From Seminavis robusta (taxonomy: Eukaryota > Bacillariophyta > Bacillariophyceae > Naviculales > Naviculaceae): a stretch of 64,000 bases of DNA. Under the pieces are notes generated by a model. The model made no database searches, was not told the DNA's origin, and saw only the letters and a program-made list of their open reading frames with translations. The stretch covers positions 1 to 64,000 of the forward strand of contig CAICTM010000098.1 in assembly GCA_903772945.1 (NCBI GenBank), written 5' to 3'. This document shows positions 12,301 through 23,269 of this stretch, piece after piece. Each line of letters opens with the position of its first letter. The first letter of the stretch is position 1. A program made the translations under genes and the position numbers.

Positions 12301-14266
12301 TTATTGACCAACTTCCTTTGCAATTTTGCTAATCTCGGACGACCTTGCAAGGCCAACTCGAACGGCACCGTAGCAAGCGACAATGTTTCCCACCAGAGTC
12401 AGGAGCTTTCCATGGGAACTATCTGAAACCACACTGGTCACCACAAAGTCCAAGATGAGCACCCCAATAAACATGATATAGCCAACAATGCCATACGCCA
12501 AAAGTCTCGACGTGGATGGATGACCCAGCTCGTTGCGGAACATTTCGTTCACAGCTCGGAGATACACGTCGAATGGCTTTCCCTCGGGTGAATTGCTGGT
12601 TGCTTTGTAGAGAACTTGTCGTCGAGGATACGAGAACGGTCGGTTGACCACGACAACGTCTCCCTTTTTGTATCGTCTCTTTGGATCCCACTGTGACGGA
12701 GTGGGACCAGAAGTCGGGGCGGAAGTGACCTCGGTCCATTCTCCACAAATGTATCCAGTGACTGCCAAATAGGAACCATTCAGTGTGATGGCTTGCGCCA
12801 GTAACAAAATCACAGAGCAGTAAACAACACTTATACCCGCAAAGAATAGAGACTTCCAGTCAATGGAGGAATTGGCACAGACATCTCCTCGGTAGGCACT
12901 CCCTGCCGGATACAGTAGAGATGGTAGTTGCCATACTTGAATGCCTTCTTGGCAGTGCCCTGTGGTGTTGCAGGCAAACGCCGTTCGTGGCAACAGAACC
13001 GCCACAAATAGGTTTTCCATGGTTCGTAGCAGACCCACCGTGACAAAGAGCCGCAATCGATTTTGTGCCACAATGTTCTTGTTCTGTTCGGTCCAGGACC
13101 CATCCTGACTTTCCTTTTGTGCTTTTGTTTTGAGTGGTTTCTGTGGTGATATTACAAGGTGTTATCGATGGGTGAAAGGATTGCAATTTTGAGTACCCTG
13201 CAGAGCAAAGAAGAAGATAGGAATAGATCGATGCACTTACACTGCTGGATCCTCCGTGTGTCTTTGCTTCATTGCGAACTGCCTTTAAAACATTCGAGCC
13301 AGCAACGAGGTCCGGGAAAGGGTTGACCAGTCTATTGAATAGTAGCAAGCTCAGAATAGTAGGACATGACAAGACCAGGAAGATATCGAATGTGGTACTA
13401 TCGGATGAGCCTCCCTGCTGCAAGCCATTGGTCGATGTTGTTGCATCATGAATTGTGGCACCACATGTCGATGAGGATGAAAACGGATTGAGTTGATTGG
13501 AAAAGGGAAGACGCAACTGCCATGCGTAGAAAAAGAGAATGCACACGGGGATGCAAACATGGACGGCTGGTGCAATGTGATTAAAGGCAATGGTGAAGGA
13601 TCGTATCACTTTTTGTGCCGCAGGGGAGAGACGATGGCCGGATGTCAGATCATTGATTCCACTGTCACTTCCTTTTTTTGTCTTGTTGACAGTACCACTG
13701 GTTAGATTTGTATTGTTTGGGTTGTTGTGGCTGCTTGTGTTGCTGCTGCTGCTGTTGTGATTGGATCCTTTGTCGTCCCCGGATGACAGTTCTCCTCGAC
13801 TGGAGAATCCAGCCTTTTCTTGGAGGAATTTTTGTCTTCGAAGGATCGGAAACAGTATTCGGACACGACAAAACTCCCAAACCGCAATGACGGTGGGCAA
13901 TTCAAAGGTGGAAGACGCGTGTTTGTCGTCTTCCATGAGACCCGCCGTAGGTCGATCGAAATACTGTCCTGCCATGATATGGGTGGTAATGAATCGGGAC
14001 AGGATTCCAGTGATGGTTGGATGAGCACTGGTAGAGACATCCCACGTGGCGATCCATCGGATCAAAATGTACCGGGAAAGCCACAGACTGGTGGCGCCAA
14101 TAAACAAAGCGTCTCCCAGCAACCCAAAGCTGTCGGTGTAGACCAGCTGGAGACTGGACGCGGTCAGTAATGTCATGGAACACAACAGAAACAATTCATG
14201 TTGAAGGTGGACCGTCGTTGGCCCTCGAATGTCGTACACAAGTGTGTCCATCTTGTCTTGTAGCAT
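12301..14266 (-). CDS. Polytopic membrane protein, unknown function
   Basis: Two exons (14266-13241 and 13140-12301) with a 100-bp phase-0 intron (GTAAGT donor, CACCACAG acceptor) give 621 residues from an ATG. Several hydrophobic segments are visible: LFLLCSMTLLTASSLQL, LLGDALFIGATSLWL, VCIPVCILFFYAW, FLVLSCPTILSLLLF, LFFAGISVVYCSVILLLA, LLAYGIVGYIMFIGVLILDF and LLTLVGNIVACYGAVRVG. A Ser/Asn/Thr-rich low-complexity loop (residues about 160-210, partly encoded by GCT/GTT repeats) lies between helices. A cysteine-containing loop (FACNTTGHCQEG, DVCANSS) carries N-glycosylation sites. No transporter family signature is recognised. It is convergent with the USP37-like gene. Confidence 0.7.
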
Positions 14267-15416
14267 TATTTGATTGCAGGTCGTTGCTTTTTTTTGTATC
14301 GAGTGGATCTTCTGATTGAGCGCTCGTGTCAGTTGCGCTGTGGCCTAGCTAGTCGTTGGACCGTACCTTTTGTGGTTCTTATAATCCTGCAAGGCTGCGA
14401 AGATGCCTTGCCTCCTGGCAAGGAAGCACACCTTTGGGTAACCATAGATGTACATCTCCATGTAGAGCAGGGAGATTATCAGATTCTATGGAAGCCATTG
14501 AGGGCCAGGCTCAAGCAAAGAAGAGTCGAAACTCAGCACTAGCTAGTCAAGTTTCCTTGGGCTGTTGGATCAGGGGCGATAAATTGAGGACCGGTAGCTA
14601 CCGGTACGCGGGGGCCAAAACGGAATTCCCCGCAGCCTCTGTTCAGCCAGCAAGGAAAGGTGGCAACCAGAGAGCAGTGGGCATGGGAACTGCAGAAAGT
14701 ATTGGCACGAACATTTCCAGGCCTACCGTACGCACCTTCCATGGAAGGGGAGCGAAGCGAGAAGTGCGAAGCGAAGAGCATGTTTTGCGTACGATACCAG
14801 CCATAGCTAGCTACGGTTGGCGTGGCTAGCTATTTACAGCCCAATGTAGTAGCTACATACATGTAGCGAGATCGACAACTTCCTACAATTAACCGAAAGC
14901 TCTTTGGACTGGCAAAAGCACACATCTAGCTAAACTCCGATCCTGCCTTTTCTATGTTTTCATGCTGGTGCAGCCATGTGGAGTTAGCTGGATACTGCAT
15001 GTGGCTAGCTACAGCACCTGGTAAATCCCTGACCTCTTCACTCACGGACTGTAGGTTGCTATAGAAACGATCCGATCTCTTCTACGACGGTGCTGAGAGT
15101 CTATTCTAACTACGGTACCGGTACTCCGCCGCTTGGCAAGTACGATACACATAAATTTGTCACATGCATTGTAAGTCCCGATCGTTGGCGGTTTAGATAG
15201 AGAGTTCGTGCAGGAAACGGCTAATTGATGCAGGCTGGTGGAACGAAAATTTGGCCGTTTCCTATTAATTTTGTCGATGTCATCCGCGATCAACATGACC
15301 ACGATTTTATTGCGAGAAATCATCACTGCCTGAGCAACCGGAAGGATCCACCCAAATACTGGCGAGAGAAACACTTTCATTTTCTCTTCCAAGTTCGAGT
15401 GTACATCATAGCGAAC
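14267..15416. other. Intergenic, no supported gene
   Basis: About 1.15 kb with repeated GCTAGCTA tetranucleotides and ACCGGTA/TACCGGT motifs. Frames present lack motifs. It includes the promoter of the Reeler gene at 15417. Confidence 0.5.
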
Positions 15417-16139
15417 ATGTTGACCAAGCTTAGTTTCGTTGCCGCAGTTGCCTTGAGCAGTCTCTTTTCGGGGGTTTCTGCCCTCTCTTCCGGTGCCATT
15501 GGCTGCAATGGAGATGAACCAGCCGTGGGAGGCACACACACTGACGCCGCCGTGAGACCTCTCCAAAAGACTGGAGACTTTGCTTCCGGAAGCTTGACGT
15601 TTGCCATTAATGGAGTTCCATTGGACCCCGACGTGCCCTTTGATGCTCCCATTGGAATGGCCCACACATGGACCCTTACCGTCGATCTAGATGGTCTGCA
15701 ATCCCGTCCATTCCGTGGTTTCTTGGTGCGCGTTGGTGGCGGTGATGGCAATGTAGGTGCGGATGATGCCTTGGAAATCCTGGATGAGAGTGGCGCCGAT
15801 GTCCAAGAAGCTCTCGTTTGTGCTGCCCAGCCAGGCGTTGGTGGCCTCACTCATACTTCCAATGACGAAAAGACATGCGTCATGGGTGCTCTTGTTTTGG
15901 AAGAACTCAATACAAACATTCCGGTCGATGTTACTGTCGTGATTGAAAACAGGGAAGAAAAATCCGCTTACTTTTACAATCAGTTCAAGATCAATGCCGT
16001 GGACACAGCGCCAGTGGGACAGGTGAGCCGAACAAACTTGATGAGCTGCGGCGGCCCCCCACCACCCGCAGCCACCATGACTGATACTGTCTGGGAGACC
16101 TATTGGGAAACCTCCGTAGAAACCATGGTCATGACCTAA
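15417..16139 (+). CDS. Secreted Reeler-like protein
   Basis: A 240-residue frame starting at the ATG of MLTKLSFVAAVALSS, which is followed by a clear signal peptide (hydrophobic core, cleavage expected near VSA-LSSGA). Residues about 50-195 match the Reeler pattern: SLTFAINGVPLDP, HTWTLTVDLDGL, FRGFLVRVGGGDGN, VGGLTHTSNDEKTC and VDVTVVIENREEKSAYFYNQF. Reeler domains are beta-sandwiches found in reelin, F-spondin and many protist surface proteins. The coding sequence is about 85% the same as the first part of the gene at 17366, so it is a tandem duplicate, but the Hint portion is absent. Instead it ends in a short proline-rich, then Trp/Thr/Glu-rich tail (SCGGPPPPAATM, DTVWETYWETSVETM). Earlier in-frame codons exist but lack a better start. 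Confidence 0.82.
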   Translation: MLTKLSFVAAVALSSLFSGVSALSSGAIGCNGDEPAVGGTHTDAAVRPLQKTGDFASGSLTFAINGVPLDPDVPFDAPIGMAHTWTLTVDLDGLQSRPFRGFLVRVGGGDGNVGADDALEILDESGADVQEALVCAAQPGVGGLTHTSNDEKTCVMGALVLEELNTNIPVDVTVVIENREEKSAYFYNQFKINAVDTAPVGQVSRTNLMSCGGPPPPAATMTDTVWETYWETSVETMVMT

Positions 16140-17365
16140 GCAAAAAAAAGAGTTGCATCGAAAAAAAAAACAATGGAGAAATAAAATGGTGCATGTGGGT
16201 AGGCAATTATTTCGCTATTTCACCTGTCGCCCAGACCAATGCCTCTTGTGTGTGTGTGTGACTTGTGTTCGGATGTGTGTGAAGGAATCAATCTCTGTGA
16301 GGGATGGGCATGGACTGTGCTGCAAAAGTTGTCGTTGTGGCTCTCCAGTCACATTAAAAAACTAAGAAAACATATAGTTGTATTCAGGCAAAACCACCTG
16401 TGGCGTCAACTTCATGTCAATCTTCATGTCAATGGTAAGGGGACTGGGTAACCCCATTATCGATCGGTTCATTCCTCTGCCAATGTCTGTGTGGGAGGCT
16501 CCAAAAGCACCCGCACAGAGAGCTTTTCTACTGCTGGTACACTTGGAACACCAGTCCCAGCTTTGGACGAATACCGTCCATCGCCGGGTTCCACTGCCGA
16601 ACGAGCTCTAGCCAGTGGAAGAAATTCCCGGATCAAAGGAAGACCAAACTCAAGACAAGCCCCCGATAGGAACAACTCCCGTATCCATCCTCCAGCCCCA
16701 TTCCTGGTCAAACTCCTTGGTTTCAGGAGGACCAACTCCCGGTGTACCAATAGATCCATTGCCAGCAGGCCCCGCTCCTGGACAAACATCAGGATTAACC
16801 AATGGCACCGGAAATACACTCAGGCCCCACTCACAAACCAACTCCAGGCTGAACAGTACCAGAGACCAACTATAAAAGCAGCTGAGATCTCCAGCAGCTT
16901 TGCCCCGTGAAGGCAGTGATCTCCTGTGGCTTTGCCCCAGCTGCATGCACGACAACACGCGTCTACCGCCAGCAATCAAAAGAGAGCATCAGTATGCCTG
17001 GAGCCCCTTGTCAATACATGGCTATCGGTACATAGCTAGCTACCAGTAAAGGTATCTTTTGACCTTTTGAGCTTTGACGCTTCGAACATTGTCGCAAATA
17101 AAGAATCTAGGTCAGCAATATTCTAAACCCCAAGTTACGTACCTCTATCCAAGATCACTACCAAGCACGTAGCTTTCTACACCAGCTCTCAGGCATCAGT
17201 GGCTAGGTAGCTCTAGCTACATGTAGCTAGTCTGCGAGCCATTGTTTGCTGTTGCGGTAGAAAGACATAGCCCTGGAGTGCTCCCTTCCTTTCAAGCTAT
17301 TTGGCCCACCAGAGGCACAACCAGTCCACACTTCATTTTCTCTTTCGAGTCTGAGTATAACCACC
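16140..17365. other. Intergenic with a Pro/Gly-rich coding-like relic
   Basis: Between the two Reeler genes. The plus-strand frame 16615-16875 has no ATG and encodes Pro/Gly/Thr-rich residues (GGPTPGVPIDPLPAGPAPG), which may be a remnant of a longer C-terminal tail of the upstream duplicate. This is not strong enough to call a gene. Confidence 0.35.
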
Positions 17366-18895
17366 ATGTTGACCAAGCATAGTTTCCTTGCCATCATCGC
17401 CTTTACCAGCCTCTTTTCTGGGGTTTCTGCCCTCTCTTCCGGTGCCATTGGCTGCAATGGAGATGAACCAGCCGTGGGAGACGAACACACCGATTCCGAC
17501 CTGAAACCTCTCCAAAAGACCGGAGACTTGGCAGTCGGAAGCTTGACGCTTGCCATTAATGGAGTTCCATTGGACCCCAACACTCCCTTTGATGCTCCCA
17601 TTGGAGTGGCCCACACATGGACCCTTACGGTTGACCTGGAAGGGTTGCATGCCCGTCCATTCCGTGGTTTCTTGGTGCGCATCGATAGCGGTGATGCCAA
17701 CATAGGTGGGGATGATGCCTTGGAAATCCTGGATGAGAGTGGCAGTGACATCCAAGAAGCCCTTGTTTGTGCAGTCCAGGAGGGAGTTGGTGGCCTCACT
17801 CATACTTCCAATGGCGAAAAGACACGCGTCGTCGGTGCTCTCGTCTTGGAAGAAGTCAACACAAATATTTCTGTTGATGTTACTGTCGTGATTGAAAACC
17901 GGGATATCAGATCCGCTTACTTTTACAATCAGTTCAAGATCAATGCTGTGGACACTGCAAGCCCCGGGGAAGGAGGAGGGGACAATGACAACAACCACCC
18001 TGATGGTAATGATGTGTGTTTCTCGGGAATTGATACAGTGGAAGTCCAGAGCCGGGGACGCATCCAAATGAAGGATATGAGGGTTGGAGATCTCGTTCGC
18101 ACTGGGCCCGGAAAGTACGACTGGGAGCCCATCTATGGGTTTGGTCATTTGGACACAGCAAAATCTGCGGAGTACCTTCAGATCCACACTGATGGAAATA
18201 GAGCACCTCTGGAAATGACGGGGAATCACTTGATCTACCGTGTGAACCCATCTACTTTGGAATCAAAGCTGATCCCTGCAGCTCAGTTGGAGCCAGCAAA
18301 CTTTGTGGAGGTGGTGTTACAGGGCGACGAGGCTGTACACGGTGTGCACTTAGTCGCAGTGTCCAAGATCACCAGGGTCAAAAGACGTGGCTTGTACATG
18401 CCATTGACTCCCAGCGGCAGAATCTTGGTCAATGGAGTATTCTCCAGTTGCTATGTCTCTGTGAATGTTGAGCTCCCACCAACAGTTGCCAAGTACAGTT
18501 CCTGGTTCTTGTCCGAAAGTGCAATCTTGCATTGGTGGCTTGCTCCTCACCGCATTGCTGCGATGATGGGCCTTTCTTGGTCCTTGGGTTGTGCCATGGA
18601 CGAGAATGGCTATCTCCAGTGGCTAATGTATGGGAAGAAACTGGCGGAGTACGCAGAAGACAAAGGTTTTATGATCCAATTTGTTTTGATTGGGTTGCCC
18701 TTGCTGGCTGTATTGGGTGTGATCAACCTTTTGGAGGCCTTAGTTGGAGCAGCGGGAGTTCCCAAGTTGATATTTTGGTTGCTTGTCTGGCTGATCTGTA
18801 CAATGGTGTTTTCCAGAAAGAAAGTTGGTCATGGCAAGACTACCCGCAGGGCGTGGAATGACTTGATTTCCTCTGTTTCAAAGCTGTCTCCCTAG
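17366..18895 (+). CDS. Reeler-Hint fusion protein (Hedgehog-type autoprocessing)
   Basis: A 509-residue single-exon protein. Residues 1-22 are a signal peptide and about 50-195 a Reeler domain near-identical to the neighbour. From 218 follows a Hint domain: the nucleophile Cys218 in DVCFSGIDTVEV, RIQMKDMRVGDLVRTG, the block-B TxxH motif (Thr285, His288 in EMTGNHLIY), and a Hog-like ending GRILVNGVFSSCYVS with Cys362. In Hedgehog this fold makes a thioester, cleaves itself and passes the N-terminal part to a nucleophile. Here the cleaved product would be the secreted Reeler domain, which is an inference. Two hydrophobic stretches follow (FVLIGLPLLAVLGVINLL, LIFWLLVWLICTMVF), anchoring the C-terminal part. 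All core Hint residues are present, so processing is plausible. Confidence 0.88.
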   Translation: MLTKHSFLAIIAFTSLFSGVSALSSGAIGCNGDEPAVGDEHTDSDLKPLQKTGDLAVGSLTLAINGVPLDPNTPFDAPIGVAHTWTLTVDLEGLHARPFRGFLVRIDSGDANIGGDDALEILDESGSDIQEALVCAVQEGVGGLTHTSNGEKTRVVGALVLEEVNTNISVDVTVVIENRDIRSAYFYNQFKINAVDTASPGEGGGDNDNNHPDGNDVCFSGIDTVEVQSRGRIQMKDMRVGDLVRTGPGKYDWEPIYGFGHLDTAKSAEYLQIHTDGNRAPLEMTGNHLIYRVNPSTLESKLIPAAQLEPANFVEVVLQGDEAVHGVHLVAVSKITRVKRRGLYMPLTPSGRILVNGVFSSCYVSVNVELPPTVAKYSSWFLSESAILHWWLAPHRIAAMMGLSWSLGCAMDENGYLQWLMYGKKLAEYAEDKGFMIQFVLIGLPLLAVLGVINLLEALVGAAGVPKLIFWLLVWLICTMVFSRKKVGHGKTTRRAWNDLISSVSKLSP

Positions 18896-19464
18896 CCATC
18901 AGCCACTATAGCCAGCCATGCATAACGAAAATAGTTAGTACCATAGCTTCTGTGGTGGTGGTCTGGTGGGCATTGTGCAGCTGCCATTCGCGCAATCAAA
19001 GATTCCCATTGTCGGCTTGACGCCTCGGGAAAAGATCCTTCGGAGCGACCTGCCCTTTTTTTTGGCCGAGCAAGTCACAAGGTGATTAAAAAAATATCCT
19101 GTAAAGCCGGCTCTACCTAGAGGGGACTATGAGTGGGAATGGATGCCAAAGGACCCGTGCAATGTCCAAAGTTGGCAAGGAGCCGCTGCAATTGCTTTGT
19201 TGCCCTTGCGCCTTGCACCGCTGTACACAGAAGAACAATTCTACAAGAGACTTCCTGACGGAAACTTCAAAAGCTGGCAATATTGGTGCTTGCGAGCGGT
19301 ACTCAAAAGATCCGAGAAATATCCACGAATGAGCCGCCCCAACGGATCGAAGGCGCAACCCAACGAGCTACCGGTAGCGTCCCACCACATCATTGCAACA
19401 AAACCTACCACGCGGAAGAACCTCGACACCATGAATCCTACCAGGAGCATGCCCACAAAACGAC
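18896..19464. other. Intergenic, no supported gene
   Basis: 569 bp between the Reeler-Hint gene and the phosphoesterase gene; no supported coding or RNA feature. Confidence 0.5.
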
Positions 19465-21273
19465 ATGACCATGAGAGCCCAACATTCCTTCCAAGCACTG
19501 TTTAGACTGCTGATTGTGTGCAGGTGTTGTGTCCTCCCGGCTTGTGCTTTGTGGTTCAATTTCTTGCGTGATCAAGATGAGGCTCCGTCGCCTAGTCCAT
19601 CACCTGCCGGTACTCCCTCCCCCTGTTCAACGTTGTGGTGCAAACTCTTTCGTGGTGGAGAAGATGAGACTCCATCGCCTACTCCATCCCCTACCAGTTC
19701 TCCTTCCCCCTCTTCAAGGTTGTTGTTGAATATCTTTGCTGGTCAAGATGAGACTTCGTCGCCAAGTCCCTCCCCTACCGGTACACCCTCCCCAACGCCA
19801 CTCCCCTTGGCAACGTCAAGTCCAACAGAATCAAAAGCTGATCAGGGCGATGACGAGAAAACGTCGACTGAATCGCCCACAGCCTCAGCTTCGTTGAGGG
19901 GTACGTTTGCGTCAACCGACACTGCGACACAGACACTAAGTACCGAGACCGGCACCCCCACCGAGCTCTATACAACAGCTCCTACGCAAGAAGAGGACGA
20001 TGCCTTCTATACCATCATTGTGCTTTCAGATGTGGAAAACAATTGGCGAGGGCACAATATTGCTCGTTCACGGTATATCGTCCAATACATTCGGGACCTT
20101 TCAAAGCTCGACTTGTACTTTGAGGGTGACTTCAGCGATCACAAAATCGACCCTCAGCTGGTGATCAATACTGGAGACATTAGCCATTTTTGGTCCTGTC
20201 ACAATCCCAACTACTTGTACTCCTTTACAGGCAATCCTGCTTGTCGAAGTCCTCACGAAGAGTTTCGTGACATTTGGGGACAACTCTACAAGGCTGGAAT
20301 CCCAATGATTAGTTCCTATGGCAACCATGATTGGAGGCCCCGTATTGGCACGGGCAATCCTTACCGTGGAACTCCGCGAAGACCGCGTGATCCTGAAGCC
20401 GACAATATCAACCTGTGGAGTTCCGAGTTTGTACAAATGTCATATGAGTTGGCCGCGGCATGGGGAGATCTCACATTCAAGCAAATACCTCCAGTAGGCG
20501 ACATTGGACAGTCCATGTACACGAGCAACTTTCGGGGCTTGCAGATAGCCAGTTTCAACTCCGCTCCGAACTGGCAATCATATGATGACAGGGGCATCTA
20601 CTCGGCGGATGAACAGTTCCGCCGACTATCAGAAACGTTGAACCGAACACAGCCGACGCTCTTCTTCAGTCACTTCCCACTCAGTTCGAATAGGCTCGGC
20701 AATCAGACACCCTCTGCCGAAACAGTTGTGAAATTCATTCAACAGTTTCCAGCGGGAACCCATCATTTTGCAGGGCACTACCACGCGGCAAGCATTGAAA
20801 GATACAACGGATTTAACTCATACATCGTGCCCTACCCTCATACGTGGGTGGGACGAGAACCCGGCTATTTGGCACTCCTTGTTTCGAAACTCAAAAACAA
20901 AGTTGTTCAAGTCCAGGCAATGACCATACCTGGGTTGCAGGATGGTACTTTGTGTTATCTCCCGGGAGGCGTTAACTTTGCAATGAACATTCGTTATTAC
21001 ATGTCCCCCCAAAGTGGAATCTTGTGGCGTCCGTGGGGAGAGCATTTTGGCAACTTGTTTGGTGGGGCTCGTTCTGACAACGATGCTGAGGCGTCGAATG
21101 AGGAGGAGGATGGGTGCGATCGATGCAAAGCTGGGAAGCAGTATTGGTCACCCTCGCGTTTGGGATGGATCTGCGGGGATCCACCATCCGAGGCCAACAT
21201 ATTTGAAACCGACAGGAATCAAGATATCTATGACAGTCTGGATGGATCAGACTTTGCAGACGACCAATTCTAG
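19465..21273 (+). CDS. Secreted calcineurin-like metallophosphoesterase
   Basis: A 602-residue single-exon protein with an ATG start. Residues 1-28 form a signal peptide, 29-112 contain three imperfect repeats rich in Pro/Ser/Thr, and about 115-180 are a Thr/Ser-rich linker. The catalytic domain runs from about 184 to 520. Metal-site motifs appear in the right order: SDVEN near 187, NTGDIS near 235, SYGNHDW near 286, FFSHFPL near 401 and FAGHYHAA near 437. The first motif has Asp-Val-Glu where many family members have Asp-x-His, so one metal ligand differs. Substrate is unknown; purple acid phosphatase-like or sphingomyelinase-like members share this fold. The cysteine pair CDRCKAGKQYW near the end may be structural. 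It probably acts outside the cell or in the secretory route. Confidence 0.85.
   Translation: MTMRAQHSFQALFRLLIVCRCCVLPACALWFNFLRDQDEAPSPSPSPAGTPSPCSTLWCKLFRGGEDETPSPTPSPTSSPSPSSRLLLNIFAGQDETSSPSPSPTGTPSPTPLPLATSSPTESKADQGDDEKTSTESPTASASLRGTFASTDTATQTLSTETGTPTELYTTAPTQEEDDAFYTIIVLSDVENNWRGHNIARSRYIVQYIRDLSKLDLYFEGDFSDHKIDPQLVINTGDISHFWSCHNPNYLYSFTGNPACRSPHEEFRDIWGQLYKAGIPMISSYGNHDWRPRIGTGNPYRGTPRRPRDPEADNINLWSSEFVQMSYELAAAWGDLTFKQIPPVGDIGQSMYTSNFRGLQIASFNSAPNWQSYDDRGIYSADEQFRRLSETLNRTQPTLFFSHFPLSSNRLGNQTPSAETVVKFIQQFPAGTHHFAGHYHAASIERYNGFNSYIVPYPHTWVGREPGYLALLVSKLKNKVVQVQAMTIPGLQDGTLCYLPGGVNFAMNIRYYMSPQSGILWRPWGEHFGNLFGGARSDNDAEASNEEEDGCDRCKAGKQYWSPSRLGWICGDPPSEANIFETDRNQDIYDSLDGSDFADDQF
19549..19800 (+). 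repeat. Three 27-29-residue Pro/Ser repeats within coding sequence
   Basis: Each unit reads as Leu-rich start, Asp/Glu, then PSPSPSPxGTPSP-like: residues 29-56, 57-85 and 86-112 of the phosphoesterase. The units are about 84 bp at DNA level and clearly diverged, suggesting an in-frame tandem duplication that lengthened an O-glycosylated stalk. Confidence 0.8.
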
Positions 21274-21595
21274 CCTGCCACGAGAACCGTCGTCCTGCTC
21301 ACCGCTGCAGTACCGGTACGTGGCAATTCCACTACAGCTGACTACCCTGATGGCGTGGTCACATTTTCCGAAGCCTGCTCTGTATCTTCTTCAGTTTAGA
21401 AGAGTGCTGGAGGGATGCAGAATGAATGCGGCTTAGTCCCCCTGAAAGAGGCATGACAATTCGCTAACCTTTTGATTAAAGAAGGTACTTCATGCCACCC
21501 AGGAATTTAAAAGAGCCACCATGCAGTATGATACCCCAGGGGTCAATAAGCACAGCCACCTCCCCTATCAAAACCAATGTTGTTACCTGCTTGGA

Positions 21596-22888
21596 CTAAA
21601 GAAAGCGTTTAATAGCATGGAGCATCAAGATGATAAGATAATCCAGCTTAGTTTGTCGAACTCCAGTCCATTTGAAAACTGCTTGGCGGCAGAAGTAATA
21701 GCTTGCAGCAAGAGAATCTTTAAGTGGCACTTTACCCAGGCGCACCTGCCACAAGAGCTTGCAGAAGCAAAAGTAGCGAGTTGTTTGAGGAACATATGCC
21801 GCAATATTGTTGGTGGCATGTGACGCAATGGATGCCCAAACTCCGTGCTTTTCCAATAATGGCTAATAGCTCATCTTGGCCTGGACAAAGGCTTTGGTGG
21901 ACTGTTGGACGGCCCAATAGATTTGATATGCATCCATTTGATGTTCCAGATTATTGATAACCGAAAATGCAGAAATGAATTTATCCGTGTCCCAAATGCC
22001 ATTGTTGGCTTCATTCATTACGTGGAATGCTAGATCACCAACGTGGCTTTGGTCCACATCTGGAATATGGTTTCCAATGTGACCCATCCCAAACAGACAA
22101 CTGGTGACGAATTGCCACGAGTCTCCCATTTCACATGCAGTTGTATTCTCCATGCCTGCTGTGGAAGCATCAGCACCCCAGATGCTGACTTTGGTAATAT
22201 TTGTCGTGTTCTCCTTCTTGGTTTGAATGGATGAAAGTAACAGCCGATCTTGTAGTTCCTCAAGAATTGGTCCAAGGAAGCAGGCTTTGAGCTTGGTATT
22301 GTGATACTTGCGATGCACATGGCCAGCGCATTTTGAGCATGCACCTTGGAGGAGGACTGGCAGCCAGACAACTTCATAGCCTCTTTCCAGCTGTGTCTGG
22401 AATCTCAAACCCCATGCAACCAATGCCGCAATTCGAAAGGAAAATCTAACCTTCTTGGAGCAATCAAAGAGAAGGTGGAGGATCCTGGATCCCTTTTTCT
22501 GGAAAATGACATGGCACTTTGGAATCTTCAACAATTGTAGGCACTACCACCAAGTTCAGGATCACTCGATCTGCAATGTCAAACTTCATAAAGGTTACAA
22601 GGTGATCACCACCCCAGAGACAATGGCATACCCCAATTCGTATCTTTTCCAGTGTCTCTACCGCTTTCACCTTGATAGTTCCCCAAACTCTTTTTGATTG
22701 TAGCTGAGTGTTATTTCCCTGTTGCGTAGGTACAGACTCCTGGTCCTATCCTTGATGGCCACATCAGTAGTTGATCCACTGCTGGACTTGCTGGACAGTG
22801 GATTGGGTGCGAGCCTTCCCGGAATTCGAATTCCATTGCATGTTGGCACTGACAAGACCAGGAAAAGCAAAGCTCGGAAGAGAGACAT
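21596..22888 (-). pseudogene. Broken gene for a secreted protein, unknown
   Basis: The 5' piece starts at the ATG at 22888 with a signal peptide (MSLFRALLFLVLSVPTCNG). Coding-like sequence continues but switches frame near 22680 (into VETLEKIRIGVCHCLWGGDHLV) and again near 22540 (into LLFDCSKKVRFSFRIAALVAW), running to a TAG at 21863-21865. After that stop the same frame stays open to 21596 (PLLEKHGVWASIASHATNN). No GT-AG pair was found that repairs every break, so I call it a pseudogene; a multi-exon gene with unusual introns cannot be excluded. Cysteine pairs (SKCAGH, WGADAS region) and N-glycosylation sites fit a secreted product. No family recognised. Confidence 0.45.
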
Positions 22889-23269
22889 GGTGTCCGTCGG
22901 TTACCGTTCACCAATGGAGTTTCGTTTGTCTTTCCCTTTTGAGCTCCTTTGTCGGCCGCTTCCACGGTGGACGTGCTAATTATTGGCGGGTCCACGGTGG
23001 CCCTATCCTTACAGTACTGCATTGACAGGTTCCGAAACCTGTGCCGAGAACAAAATCGAACAGGAGAGAAAAACCAGTCACAGCGCTTCTCTCTTCTCTC
23101 TGCGATCTTGCAATCTTGTCACAAGAAGGGGCTCAACAACAAGCAATCAGGCAACAGGTATCTCGATCGACCAAAAGAAGAGTAAGAAACATAAAAGCAA
23201 GCAACCTCGATCGAATACGAGTAGACCTATCTACTACAAGCCAGGAGGAAGTGCAAGAACAAAAAGAAG

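Noticed and set aside
12072-12332. Plus-strand frame between the USP37-like and membrane-protein genes
   Set aside because: Overlaps 3' ends of two convergent genes and has no motif.
14356-14829. A 157-codon plus-strand frame upstream of the Reeler gene
   Set aside because: No domain, low-complexity CTAG and ACCGGT motifs within, no splice partner; looks like chance.
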